A DNA stretch of 58,523 bases from an uncultured Prevotellaceae bacterium (GTDB taxonomy: Bacteria > Bacteroidota > Bacteroidia > Bacteroidales > Bacteroidaceae), in assembly GCA_902763615.1 (NCBI GenBank), contig CACWSX010000014.1, positions 1-58,523 on the forward strand, written 5' to 3'. Positions 41,716-51,093 of this stretch are shown piece by piece (position 1 is the first letter of the stretch; the number at the start of each line of letters is the position of its first letter). The notes under the pieces were generated by a model. It was not told the origin of the DNA and did no database searches. It was given only the letters and a program-made list of their open reading frames with translations. Both the position numbers and the translations under genes were made by a program.

Positions 41716-44519
41716 AACGTGGAAAGTCAATGAAAAGAATATTCAATCATATAGTTTGGAGGACGAGCATACTAGTGATGCTTTTCATGCTTTATGGCTC
41801 CCTGATGACTGTGACAGCCCAACAAAGACATGAATACACGGAAGATCAGCCGCTAGTGATTGTCAGTGACTGGGAGTTTCCACCTTACGAGTTCAGCAAC
41901 GACAAAGGCGAACCTGACGGTTATAATATTGAAGTGCTTAACATCATCCTCGACCGTCTGCAAATCCCTCACCGTTATATAATGCAGGAGTGGTATCTCG
42001 CTACAGAAACCTTTGAGCGTCGTGAAGCAGACCTTATCTTTGCCCTCTCTTTTAATTATATGAAGCGCCCCTATGTCATGACGCGCAACCTGCTTCACTT
42101 CTACCGTATTGTCGCAGTCAGGCGCCCTGAAGAAAAACCGCTGACGAGAATCAACTCGATGGGAGTGAAGGATACACTCATTATGAAGGCAAATGACTAT
42201 GCACCCATCCGTATCCTGATGACGGACCCGAATCCCGCGTTTACCATTGAATACCACTCGCCAAAAGAAGCACTTTCAGGCGTACAAAGAGGCACATATC
42301 ACTATTTCCTTTGGGGAGAGATACCCATTCAAAGGAAATTGAAAGAATTCGGGCTCGACAATCTGGTAACTGATATAACTGACATTCCACCAGGCGAACT
42401 ACGTCTGATAGGCTACGACAAGGATTTGATTGATGCCATTGATGATGAATACGCCCGTCTTGAACAGGCAGGACAATTGGAGAAGATTTATGATAAGTGG
42501 TTCCATCCGGAACGGGAGCATAACGACACATCAACCCTCCCCATCTTTATCATCGCAGGTGCCATTATAGTGGGACTGATCTCACTCTTATTAAGCCGCT
42601 TAATTCGTATTCGTGTACAAAAGGCCATCGACAAGAGTAAAGATATCAATAACATGATGACACAGGCCTTGAGCATGGGTAACTACTATGTGATTGAACA
42701 CGACCTGAAGAATCATCACACCCATAATGTATATGGCAACTTGCTACCTCCAGAGGGTTTGACTATAGAGGAGTTTATCGAGCGAATCCTGCCTGAGCAA
42801 CGCAATGATTTTAGGGATACTATGCGGGAGTTAACGAAAGACAAGAAAAGTGCAGAACTCAAAAAGCAGTGGAATGCGGGAACACCAGAGAAGCCCGATT
42901 GGCGATATCTGCATGGTAACTCTATTGTGGAAATGGAGAATGACAAGCCCCGCTACATTGTCAACTCCGTGAAAGATGTCACCCAAGATATCATGGAAGA
43001 GCGCAATGCCAGAGAGACCGGTGAGCGCTATATCACGATCTTCAAGACCAGTCTTATCGCCATGTCGTTTTATGATGCCAACCAATGCTTCATCGATGCC
43101 AATGACCAAATGCGAAAAATAAGTGGTATCAATGTGCTTGGGGAAGATTTGTACCGTCAGACACGTTTGACAGACATGCCTATCCTAAAAGATGATTTTT
43201 CACCAGAAAGCCATGAAGATTTCCACGTATGTCAACACCTTGTTATTCCTCAAGCCAATATCGATATATATATTGAATTCCGTGTTTTCCCCGTCGTTAA
43301 CAATAATCGTATCATTTACTATATCATCACAGCGCGTGACATCACTGACGAGCGTCTTCTCTATCTCGAGCAGCGGAAACATGATATCGAGATGCGCAAG
43401 ATCAACGATGCGGCCAACACATACGAGAACCAGTTACAATACCTGCTGGAAAAGAGCAAGATGTATGTATGGAGATTTAATCTTGATGACAGGGTCATCC
43501 ATCTGTCACGCTCACTTCGTAAGGTGGAATTCTCCTTTAATTACCAAGACTATATTGATGGCATAGATCCTAGTGAACATGAGAATGCAAATAACAATCT
43601 GCTCCAGACTATAATGAGGGGTAAGGAGTTCAATATCATCCGCCACTTCAACAGGACACCAGTCAGTCTGGAATCCAGTTGGCACGCCCTCAGCGGTATT
43701 CCTATCTTTGACAACAATAGCAAACTGACGGGTTTTTTTGGCGTTGCGCGTAACATTACAGAATTGGTGTCCATCCAACAGAAACTGAAGGAAGAAACAA
43801 TCCGTGCTGAGGATTCCGGACGTCTGAAGAGTGCGTTCCTTGCCAATATGACGCACGAAATACGTACGCCATTGAATGCCATTGTAGGCTTCAGCGATCT
43901 GCTTCCGATGGTGGACACACAGGAAGAGCGCATGGAGTTCATCCGCATTATTCGTAACAACTGCGACATGCTGCTACGCCTCATCAATGATATTCTTGAA
44001 GCCTCGAACATGGGACAAGCTCTGGCTATCAAACCAGAGGAATGCGACTTCGCTCAGGTGTTCAATGATATCTGTCAGACGCTCGCCCAACGTGTACAAG
44101 AACCTGGCGTTGAGTTTATCAAGGACAATCCTTACGCTAGCTTCCATACCTCACTCGACAAGGGACGTATTCAACAGGTATTGACTAACTTCACCACCAA
44201 TGCCGTGAAATATACCCACGAAGGACATATCAAGGTTGGGTATCGTCAAGAAGCGCGTTCTGTGAATGACGGCCAGTCTCAGAATGGTCTTTACTTCTAT
44301 TGCGAAGATACGGGCGCCGGTATTCCCAAGGAGAAACAGACATCAGTCTTCGAGCGTTTTGTCAAACTCAACGACTTTGTGCAAGGAACAGGTCTTGGTC
44401 TCTCTATTTGTAAGGCTATTGCCGAACGTTGTGGCGGTGAAATAGGACTGACCTCGGAAGGTGAAGGACATGGTTCTACATTCTGGCTATGGATTCCTTG
44501 TGAGATAACTGAATCATAA
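41712..44519 (+). CDS. BvgS-like histidine kinase with periplasmic SBP_bac_3 sensor
   Basis: 935 residues. A signal peptide/TM (about 14-36, ending VTAQ), a periplasmic SBP_bac_3 domain (about 45-268; SDWEFPPYEFSN and EPDGYNIEVL are typical of amino-acid-binding-like folds), TM (about 276-296), PAS segments (about 315-430, 440-550, 575-690), HisKA with LANMTHEIRTPLN (His715) and a complete HATPase (TNFTTNAVKYT, DTGAGI, GTGLGL). There is no receiver or Hpt domain, unlike BvgS. It is the paralogue of module 1 of the preceding protein, with the sensor domain added. The ATG overlaps the previous stop, and an AraC gene begins 12 bp after it. Confidence 0.9.
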   Translation: MKRGKSMKRIFNHIVWRTSILVMLFMLYGSLMTVTAQQRHEYTEDQPLVIVSDWEFPPYEFSNDKGEPDGYNIEVLNIILDRLQIPHRYIMQEWYLATETFERREADLIFALSFNYMKRPYVMTRNLLHFYRIVAVRRPEEKPLTRINSMGVKDTLIMKANDYAPIRILMTDPNPAFTIEYHSPKEALSGVQRGTYHYFLWGEIPIQRKLKEFGLDNLVTDITDIPPGELRLIGYDKDLIDAIDDEYARLEQAGQLEKIYDKWFHPEREHNDTSTLPIFIIAGAIIVGLISLLLSRLIRIRVQKAIDKSKDINNMMTQALSMGNYYVIEHDLKNHHTHNVYGNLLPPEGLTIEEFIERILPEQRNDFRDTMRELTKDKKSAELKKQWNAGTPEKPDWRYLHGNSIVEMENDKPRYIVNSVKDVTQDIMEERNARETGERYITIFKTSLIAMSFYDANQCFIDANDQMRKISGINVLGEDLYRQTRLTDMPILKDDFSPESHEDFHVCQHLVIPQANIDIYIEFRVFPVVNNNRIIYYIITARDITDERLLYLEQRKHDIEMRKINDAANTYENQLQYLLEKSKMYVWRFNLDDRVIHLSRSLRKVEFSFNYQDYIDGIDPSEHENANNNLLQTIMRGKEFNIIRHFNRTPVSLESSWHALSGIPIFDNNSKLTGFFGVARNITELVSIQQKLKEETIRAEDSGRLKSAFLANMTHEIRTPLNAIVGFSDLLPMVDTQEERMEFIRIIRNNCDMLLRLINDILEASNMGQALAIKPEECDFAQVFNDICQTLAQRVQEPGVEFIKDNPYASFHTSLDKGRIQQVLTNFTTNAVKYTHEGHIKVGYRQEARSVNDGQSQNGLYFYCEDTGAGIPKEKQTSVFERFVKLNDFVQGTGLGLSICKAIAERCGGEIGLTSEGEGHGSTFWLWIPCEITES

Positions 44520-44531
44520 AAACAGGAAAAG

Positions 44532-45404
44532 ATGCAGACAAGTAGCTATTTGCTAGCCAACGAGCGCGATGCCCTATGGGGACTAACCGTCAGTACTGTA
44601 GGGTATGAAGAGATTGCTCCCGGAGAGGACTATCCCACGAAAGGACATGCTGACGGCTATTATTTCAATCTCGAAAAAGGAAGAGTACTTGACGAATACC
44701 AGTTACTCTACAATCCCGAGGGCGAAGGGGTTTTCAAAAGTGCTCATTGCCCAGAAACAACGATTAAAGCTGGCGACATGTTTCTGCTTTTCCCTGGCGA
44801 ATGGCATACCTATCATCCGAATCCCCACACAGGTTGGAAGAGCCACTGGATTGGTTTCAAAGGGAAGAATATGGACGATCGTGTGACTGCAGGATTTCTC
44901 ACACCCGAGAAACCCATCTATCATGTCGGCTATTCTTTTGTCCTAGAGTCGCTCTATCAAAGAGCCCTCGATGAGGCCACAAAAGAGAATGCCTATTCAC
45001 AGCAACTCATGGCTGGCATTGTCAATTACCTTATTGGGATGATGTATTCTCTTGAACGCAACATCGAACTCAATAAAAACCATCTGCATGTAGATATGAT
45101 CAACCGTGCCCGTCTTCGTATCCGCGAATCACTGGAAAGCGATCTTACGATCCAGAAAATTGCAGGAGACTTAGGTGTGAGCTATAGTAATTTCAGAAAA
45201 TTATTTAAGGAATATACAGGTCTGTCGCCTGCTACCTATCAGCAGGACTTGCGGTTGCTACGTGCCAAGGAGCTATTATCAACCACGGACCTCACCATAA
45301 AAGAAATAGCCTACCGACTCAATTTTGAGTCGCCAGACTATTTCTCTGCCAAATTCAAGGCGAAGATGGGATGCAAGCCGAGTGAAGCCCGCAGTCAGGT
45401 TTAG
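44532..45404 (+). CDS. AraC-family regulator, RhaR-like
   Basis: 290 residues. An N-terminal cupin-like sensor (about 1-165, e.g. AGDMFLLFPGEWHTYHP) and a C-terminal AraC double HTH (about 188-285: IQKIAGDLGVSYSNFRKLF and IKEIAYRLNFESPDYFSAKF). The opening (SYLLANERDALWGLTVSTVG) resembles RhaR of Bacteroides thetaiotaomicron, the activator of rhamnose genes, as I remember it. The rhamnose operon starts 1.5 kb downstream, beyond the oppositely oriented nhaD. The gene is last in the kinase transcription unit and ends in a 4-bp tail-to-tail overlap with nhaD. Control of the rhamnose genes is inference. Confidence 0.8.
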   Translation: MQTSSYLLANERDALWGLTVSTVGYEEIAPGEDYPTKGHADGYYFNLEKGRVLDEYQLLYNPEGEGVFKSAHCPETTIKAGDMFLLFPGEWHTYHPNPHTGWKSHWIGFKGKNMDDRVTAGFLTPEKPIYHVGYSFVLESLYQRALDEATKENAYSQQLMAGIVNYLIGMMYSLERNIELNKNHLHVDMINRARLRIRESLESDLTIQKIAGDLGVSYSNFRKLFKEYTGLSPATYQQDLRLLRAKELLSTTDLTIKEIAYRLNFESPDYFSAKFKAKMGCKPSEARSQV

Positions 45405-46732
45405 AAGAACAGCATACGCTCAACCCAGTAGATTAAGATACCTGCCAGATAACCAGCAAAGGCTATCCAGGTAATTTTTTTCATATACCAGCCAAAGGTG
45501 ATTTTCTCCAATCCCATCACGACCACGCCAGCTGCGGAGCCAATAATCAGCATTGAGCCACCTACACCGGCACAATAAGCTAGCAATTGCCAGAAGATAC
45601 CGTCAACAGCCATCGCACCTTCAGCAGCAACAGGATACATGCCCATACAACCAGCCACAAGAGGCACATTGTCGACAATACTCGACAACAAACCAATAAT
45701 ACCATTGATCAGGTAATAGTTGCCTGCGAAGGCCTCATTCAAACCTTGTCCGAGAGCTGTCAGCACACCTATCTCCTGCAGCACAGCTACAGCCATCAAA
45801 ATACCAAGGAAGAACATAATGGTAGACAAGTCTATTTTCGATAGCAGATCGCTAACACGCTTAGCCATCGTATCATCTTCAGATGTGTTATAATGGAAAA
45901 TCTCTGTGACAGTCCAGAGAACACCCAAAACCAGCAGGATACCCATAAACGGTGGCAGATGGGTAAGGGTCTTGAAAATTGGCACGAAACACAAGCCTCC
46001 AACACCGAGCCAGAAGATAATATCACGTTGGGTCTTAGTGAAATGACTCACATCAGCTTTAGGCAGATTCTGTTCCTTATCGAACTTCCCCTTCAACTGA
46101 TATTGCAGGATGAAGGCAGGAATCAGCATCGATACTAACGACGGAATGAAAATCTCTGTAATCACACCTTGCGTCGTAATCACGCCCTTAATCCACAGCA
46201 TGATGGTTGTGACGTCACCGATTGGTGAGAAAGCACCACCGGAATTGGCGGAGATTACAACGAGGGCAGCATAGATCAAACGATCCTCCCGACTCTGAAC
46301 CAGTTTGCGAAGCACCATGATCATAACGATACTCGTGGTCAGATTATCAAGAATGGCTGATAAGAAGAAGGTCATAAAGGCCATACGCCACATGAGTTTA
46401 CGCTTGGAACGAGTCTTCATTGTGTCTCGCACAAAGTTGAAACCACCGTTGGAGTCGACAATCTCCACAATGGTCATGGCACCCATCAGGAAGAAAAGCG
46501 TCCCTGCAGCATCGCCCAAGTGATGCTCGATAACCTCAGCAATGTGGTGAATCACATTGCCCTCGGCTATCGAAGGATAATACATCGCAGGACCTGTCAT
46601 CAAAAGCGTCCAGCATAATACACACATAAGCAAGGCAATAGCTGCCTTGTTAATCTTCGTCAAGCTCTCTAAGGCTATACACAAATAACCTATACAGAAA
46701 ACGGCGACAATCAAAATAGTCAGAATAGACAT
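45401..46732 (-). CDS. nhaD: NhaD-type Na+/H+ antiporter
   Basis: 443 residues from the ATG at 46732 (MSILTILIVAVFCIGYLC). The open frame runs further upstream but would cross its own promoter. About 12 TM helices. The NhaD signature is visible: LDNLTTSIVM, then SANSGGAFSPIGDVTTIMLW, and SSIVDNVPLVAG in the second repeat. NhaD exchanges Na+ or Li+ for protons across the inner membrane at alkaline pH. It lies between the kinase/AraC unit and the rhamnose operon and is divergent from the latter with a 188-bp shared upstream region. Confidence 0.93.
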   Translation of the reverse strand: MSILTILIVAVFCIGYLCIALESLTKINKAAIALLMCVLCWTLLMTGPAMYYPSIAEGNVIHHIAEVIEHHLGDAAGTLFFLMGAMTIVEIVDSNGGFNFVRDTMKTRSKRKLMWRMAFMTFFLSAILDNLTTSIVMIMVLRKLVQSREDRLIYAALVVISANSGGAFSPIGDVTTIMLWIKGVITTQGVITEIFIPSLVSMLIPAFILQYQLKGKFDKEQNLPKADVSHFTKTQRDIIFWLGVGGLCFVPIFKTLTHLPPFMGILLVLGVLWTVTEIFHYNTSEDDTMAKRVSDLLSKIDLSTIMFFLGILMAVAVLQEIGVLTALGQGLNEAFAGNYYLINGIIGLLSSIVDNVPLVAGCMGMYPVAAEGAMAVDGIFWQLLAYCAGVGGSMLIIGSAAGVVVMGLEKITFGWYMKKITWIAFAGYLAGILIYWVERMLFF

Positions 46733-46774
46733 GGATTTTACTAATTTTTTAAGTGATTGTTTGGAATTTTGCTG

Positions 46775-46782
46775 CAAAGATA
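46775..46782 (-). promoter_or_regulatory. -7 promoter element for nhaD
   Basis: TATCTTTG on the minus strand, 42 nt before the ATG at 46732; this supports the shorter start. Confidence 0.7.
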
Positions 46783-46869
46783 CAACAAATATTCGACAGC
46801 GCCAAGAGCCATTATCAAAATTTCGAGATGAAAAATCAAATAACAAAGGTGGAGCCATTAGAATGTTAG

Positions 46870-46877
46870 TACCTTTG
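46870..46877 (+). promoter_or_regulatory. -7 promoter element for the rhamnose operon
   Basis: TACCTTTG, 43 nt before the rhaB ATG; the promoter faces away from that of nhaD. Confidence 0.7.
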
Positions 46878-46920
46878 CATTCACAAATTACAAACTGCAA
46901 AACAATCACTGAAAACAAAT

Positions 46921-48399
46921 ATGGATCAGAAACAGTATTTCTTTGCTGTCGACCTGGGAGCAACTAGTGGAAGAACAATTATCGGCAGCATTGATAGAGG
47001 ACAGTTCCATCTGGAGGAAATAACCCGTTTCCCCAATAACCTCATTGAACAGGGCGGCCATTTCTATTGGGACATCTACGCCCTTTATTTTGAGATTATC
47101 CGTGGTTTGAAAGAGGTGGCTCAGCGAGGATTGGCAATCACCTCCATCGGCATCGACACCTGGGGTGTAGACTTCGTGATGATTGGCGAAGACAACGCTA
47201 TTCTCAGAAACCCGCGTGCTTATCGCGATCCAATTACATTCGATGCGATGGATGACTACCTGCAGCATATCATTTCTCGAAAAGAGGTCTATGACATCAC
47301 AGGTATTCAACTGATGAACTTCAATTCTATCTTCCAACTCTATGCCATGAGACAGGAAGGCAATGTCGCTTTGAAGTATGCAAAGAAGATCTTGTTCGTA
47401 CCCGATGCCTTAAGTTGGATGCTTACAGGTAACGAGGTATGCGAATATACCATCGCATCGACTTCACAATTGCTGGATCCTCGCACTAAGCAACTCGATG
47501 AACGTCTCTTGTCATCCTTAGGGTTGACTCGTTCGGAGTTCGGCAAGATGGTCTATCCTGGTACATGTATTGGTGTGTTGACAGATGAAGTACAGAAACT
47601 CACAGGTTTAGGCGCTATACCTGTGATTGCTGTGGCTGGCCACGATACAGGTTCCGCTGTGGCTGCCGTCCCTGCCAAAAACGAGAAATTCGCCTATCTT
47701 TCAAGCGGCACTTGGAGTCTGATGGGTATTGAGACAAAGGATGCTATCATCAACGACCTGAGCTACGAACGCAACTTCACCAACGAAGGTGGCATCGAAG
47801 GAACGACCCGTTTTCTGAAGAACATCTGCGGCATGTGGCTCTATGAACGCTGTCGTAAGGAATGGCCAGAAGAAGTACAAAAACTCTCCCATCCTGAACT
47901 GCAAGGTTCTGCGATGCAAGTTGAGGCATTCCGTAGTATCATCAACCCTGATGACGCGCAGTTTGCAAACCCAGACTCCATGATCGATGCCATCCAACAA
48001 TATTGTCGTCAGACAAACCAGCCTGTGCCTGAAACACCTGCAGAAATATGCCGTTGCATCTTCGACTCGCTGGCCCTACGCTACAAACAGGTGTTCCAGT
48101 GGATGCAGGAATTTGCCCCCTTCAAGCTTGAAGTACTTCATATCATCGGTGGAGGGAGCCTCAACAAATATCTGAACCAGTTTACGGCCAATGCTACAGG
48201 CGCCACCGTTTTGGCTGGGCCTCAGGAAGGTACTGCTATCGGCAATATTATGTTACAGGCAAAGGCAGCCCATTTGGTGAATGACATCTGGGAGATGCGT
48301 CAGATTATCGCCAACTCACTGAAACTGGTAAAATACGAGCCAACAGACGAGGCTATTTGGAATCAGGCCTTCCTAACATTCCAGAAATTATCAGAATAA
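46921..48399 (+). CDS. rhaB: rhamnulokinase
   Basis: 492 residues, FGGY carbohydrate kinase. The N-terminal ATPase fold begins FAVDLGATSGRTIIG; SIGIDTWGVDFV and VAGHDTGSAVAAVP are typical of rhamnulokinase, and SSGTWSLMG is the adenosine/hinge region. It phosphorylates L-rhamnulose to L-rhamnulose 1-phosphate. It is the first gene of rhaB-rhaA-permease-rhaD (30-, 21- and 39-bp gaps). In B. thetaiotaomicron the corresponding gene is called rhaK. Confidence 0.95.
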   Translation: MDQKQYFFAVDLGATSGRTIIGSIDRGQFHLEEITRFPNNLIEQGGHFYWDIYALYFEIIRGLKEVAQRGLAITSIGIDTWGVDFVMIGEDNAILRNPRAYRDPITFDAMDDYLQHIISRKEVYDITGIQLMNFNSIFQLYAMRQEGNVALKYAKKILFVPDALSWMLTGNEVCEYTIASTSQLLDPRTKQLDERLLSSLGLTRSEFGKMVYPGTCIGVLTDEVQKLTGLGAIPVIAVAGHDTGSAVAAVPAKNEKFAYLSSGTWSLMGIETKDAIINDLSYERNFTNEGGIEGTTRFLKNICGMWLYERCRKEWPEEVQKLSHPELQGSAMQVEAFRSIINPDDAQFANPDSMIDAIQQYCRQTNQPVPETPAEICRCIFDSLALRYKQVFQWMQEFAPFKLEVLHIIGGGSLNKYLNQFTANATGATVLAGPQEGTAIGNIMLQAKAAHLVNDIWEMRQIIANSLKLVKYEPTDEAIWNQAFLTFQKLSE

Positions 48400-48429
48400 T
48401 CAAAGTAATCAGAAATAAAAAAACGAATT

Positions 48430-49680
48430 ATGAAAACAGAACAAATTGAAAAAGCTTATGCCATAGCAAAAGATCGCTATGCAGCCGTCGGAGTGGACAC
48501 TGATGCAGTACTTGACCTGCTCCAAAAGCAGCAAATCTCATTGCACTGCTGGCAGACAGACGACGTGGTAGGTTTTGAGCGTAATGATGCGCTCTCAGGT
48601 GGCATCCAGACTACAGGAAACTATCCTGGTCGCGCCCGTAATATAGACGAGGTACGCAAAGACATAGAATTCGTGAAAACGCTTATCGCAGGAAATCACC
48701 GTCTAAACCTTCATGAAATTTATGGAGACTTTGGTAATCAATTCGTGGATCGTGACCAGGTAGACGTTAAGCACTTTGAGAGTTGGATCCAGTGGGCCAA
48801 GGAAAACAATATGAAGCTCGACTTCAACTCTACCAGTTTCTCCCACCCAAAGAGTGGTAACCTCACATTGTCGAATCCCGATAAAGGTATCCGTGATTTC
48901 TGGATTGAGCATACCAAGCGTTGTCGTCGTATTGCAGATGCCATGGGTAAGGCACAGAACGATCATTGTATCATGAACATTTGGGTTCACGACGGTTCAA
49001 AGGACATGCCTGTACAACGTAAGAAATACCGTGAGATTCTCGCAGCTTCACTCGATGAGATTATGGCAGAGAAACTCGATGGCGTGAAGAACTGCTTTGA
49101 GGCCAAACTCTTTGGTATTGGACTAGAGAGCTATACCGTAGGCTCACACGATTTCTATACAGCCTACTGCGCTACCCGCAAACAGATGTTTACCCTCGAC
49201 ACAGGTCACTATGAACCCACGGAGAATGTGTCAGACTTCGTTTCAACATTGCTCATGTACGTACCAGAACTGATGTTGCATGTGTCTCGACCCGTTCGCT
49301 GGGACTCAGACCACGTGACCATCATGAACGACCAAACGTTGGATCTCTTCAAGGAACTCGTCCGTAGCGATGCTTTGGACCGTGCCCATGTAGGTCTTGA
49401 CTATTTCGATGCTTCAATTAACCGTATTGGTGCCTACATCATTGGAACCCGTGCCACACAGAAATGTATCCTCCAAGCACTGCTCGAACCGAAACAGAAG
49501 CTGCGCGAATACGAGGATAATGGACAGAATTTCGAGCGTCTCGCCCTGATGGAAGAAGCAAAGAGTCTGCCGTTTGGCGCTGTGTTCGATTACTTCAACC
49601 TGAAGAACAATGTGCCCGTTGGCGAAGAGTACATCGCAGCCATCCAACAATACGAAAAAGACGTCACCAGCAAGCGCTAA
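48430..49680 (+). CDS. rhaA: L-rhamnose isomerase
   Basis: 416 residues, full length for the family. The sequence LHCWQTDDVVGFE near the start and LDFNSTSFSHPKSG, followed by metal-site residues around IWVHDGSKDMP, EAKLFGIGLESYTVGSHDFY and LDTGHYEPTENV, fit RhaA. The enzyme converts L-rhamnose to L-rhamnulose using Mn2+. It is placed between the kinase and the permease; called rhaI in B. thetaiotaomicron. Confidence 0.96.
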   Translation: MKTEQIEKAYAIAKDRYAAVGVDTDAVLDLLQKQQISLHCWQTDDVVGFERNDALSGGIQTTGNYPGRARNIDEVRKDIEFVKTLIAGNHRLNLHEIYGDFGNQFVDRDQVDVKHFESWIQWAKENNMKLDFNSTSFSHPKSGNLTLSNPDKGIRDFWIEHTKRCRRIADAMGKAQNDHCIMNIWVHDGSKDMPVQRKKYREILAASLDEIMAEKLDGVKNCFEAKLFGIGLESYTVGSHDFYTAYCATRKQMFTLDTGHYEPTENVSDFVSTLLMYVPELMLHVSRPVRWDSDHVTIMNDQTLDLFKELVRSDALDRAHVGLDYFDASINRIGAYIIGTRATQKCILQALLEPKQKLREYEDNGQNFERLALMEEAKSLPFGAVFDYFNLKNNVPVGEEYIAAIQQYEKDVTSKR

Positions 49681-49701
49681 CCCATCAATCCCATCAAGAA
49701 T

Positions 49702-51054
49702 ATGGCAAAGAAAAGTGGAAGCTTAAAGAGCACACTCGCCGTGTCTCTCAATAACTATCTTGATGCCGGTGCCATCGTGGCAGGTTCCAGCGGCATTACC
49801 CTGTGGCAGAACTACTTAGGACTGTCCGAGATGCATCTTGGATGGCTCAACGCCCTCAGTGCAAATGCCTTAGGCGCCGCTATCGGTGCCATCATCGGTG
49901 GTTTCCTGGCAGACAAGTTCGGACGCAAGTTCATTTTTACCTATAACCTGCTAGTCTACATGCTCGGCGTGCTCATCATCATGCTGTCATTCAGCTACCC
50001 CATGCTGCTCTGCGGTTTCCTAGTTACTGGTATCTCTGTTGGTATCGGCGTGCCGGCTTCGTGGACGTACATCAGCGAATCTAGTGAGGTCAGCAACCGC
50101 GGTCGCAATATCTGTATCTCCCAGATGTCATGGGGTATCGGCCCTATGCTCATTCTCTTTTTCGGTATGCTTTTCGCACCTGGAAATGATGTTGATCCTA
50201 ACGGGCCTCTATACGGCATGGTAGTTTCTATAGCCCACTTCTTTGGCGGTGCCGACATGAGTATTGAGGCTGTCAATGCCTTCTCCTCTCGCGTGGTTTT
50301 CTTCACACTTTTCGTTGTCGCCTTCGTGGCTTGGAACCTCCAGCGTCAGTTGCAGGAAAGTGCAGAATTCAAAGCTAACAAAGAAAAGGACAAGAGCGGT
50401 ATTGTCGACAATATCAAGATGTTGTTCACAAACCGCGTGGCCGTCAGGTCAGTCATTTTCTTGGCTACCATCTATCTGACGTGGAACCTCGTTGCTTCCG
50501 TCATGGGATTCTTTATGCCTCATGTCTATGAGACAGCAGGCGGTTTAAGCAACAAGATGGCCAACATGTTGAGCTGTGTGAGCTGGGTTTTCGTTGTCGT
50601 TACCACGTTCATCATCTCATTCTTTGTCGACAAGGTAGCTCACCGCCTGTTTTACGTGATAGGACTGGCAGCAGCACTGACCGCCTGGATTCTCGTCATT
50701 GGTGGCAGCATCACCAGTATAGCCGGTATCTGGATCTTTACAATTCTTTGGGGTATCAACAATGGCAGTTCAGTACAGGTATTCTATGCCCTCTGGGGCT
50801 CCGAACTGTTTCCTGCTAAGTTCCGTGCAGGTGCTCAAGGGCTGATGTTCTTTATCGTTCGTGGTCTCTCAGCCGTCTGGGGTCTTGTCTTCACCTTTAT
50901 CTATGGTGAGAACGGTGAAGGTTTCACCTTAGCTGCCTACTGCATGGTGGCTCTGCTGGCCATTGCACTCGTCGTCGGACTCATTGGCATGCCGAACACC
51001 CGTGGACGTTCCCTCGAAGAGATTACCAAAGAACGCTATGGCGACAACTTCTAA
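49702..51054 (+). CDS. MFS sugar transporter, probable rhamnose permease
   Basis: 450 residues with 12 predicted TM helices. The first cytoplasmic loop GGFLADKFGRKFIF is the sugar-porter MFS motif; PASWTYISESSEVSNRGR is the second-half TM4-5 motif, and the C-terminus PNTRGRSLEEITKERYG is typical of the SP family. Its position between rhaA and rhaD, as for rhaP of B. thetaiotaomicron, suggests proton-coupled L-rhamnose uptake across the inner membrane. It is unrelated to the E. coli RhaT family. The substrate is inferred from the operon only. Confidence 0.88.
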   Translation: MAKKSGSLKSTLAVSLNNYLDAGAIVAGSSGITLWQNYLGLSEMHLGWLNALSANALGAAIGAIIGGFLADKFGRKFIFTYNLLVYMLGVLIIMLSFSYPMLLCGFLVTGISVGIGVPASWTYISESSEVSNRGRNICISQMSWGIGPMLILFFGMLFAPGNDVDPNGPLYGMVVSIAHFFGGADMSIEAVNAFSSRVVFFTLFVVAFVAWNLQRQLQESAEFKANKEKDKSGIVDNIKMLFTNRVAVRSVIFLATIYLTWNLVASVMGFFMPHVYETAGGLSNKMANMLSCVSWVFVVVTTFIISFFVDKVAHRLFYVIGLAAALTAWILVIGGSITSIAGIWIFTILWGINNGSSVQVFYALWGSELFPAKFRAGAQGLMFFIVRGLSAVWGLVFTFIYGENGEGFTLAAYCMVALLAIALVVGLIGMPNTRGRSLEEITKERYGDNF

Positions 51055-51093
51055 ATATTATATGTTTTTATTTCTGTCTTAATAATATATATT

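Noticed and set aside
34782-44519. Possible hybrid two-component systems (receiver or AraC domains inside the kinases).
   Set aside because: All four modules end right after the HATPase G2 region; no receiver, Hpt or DNA-binding domain is present in the polypeptides.
46733-46963. N-terminal extension of nhaD by 77 residues.
   Set aside because: It runs through both divergent promoters and into rhaB; the first TM helix of NhaD begins at the ATG at 46732.
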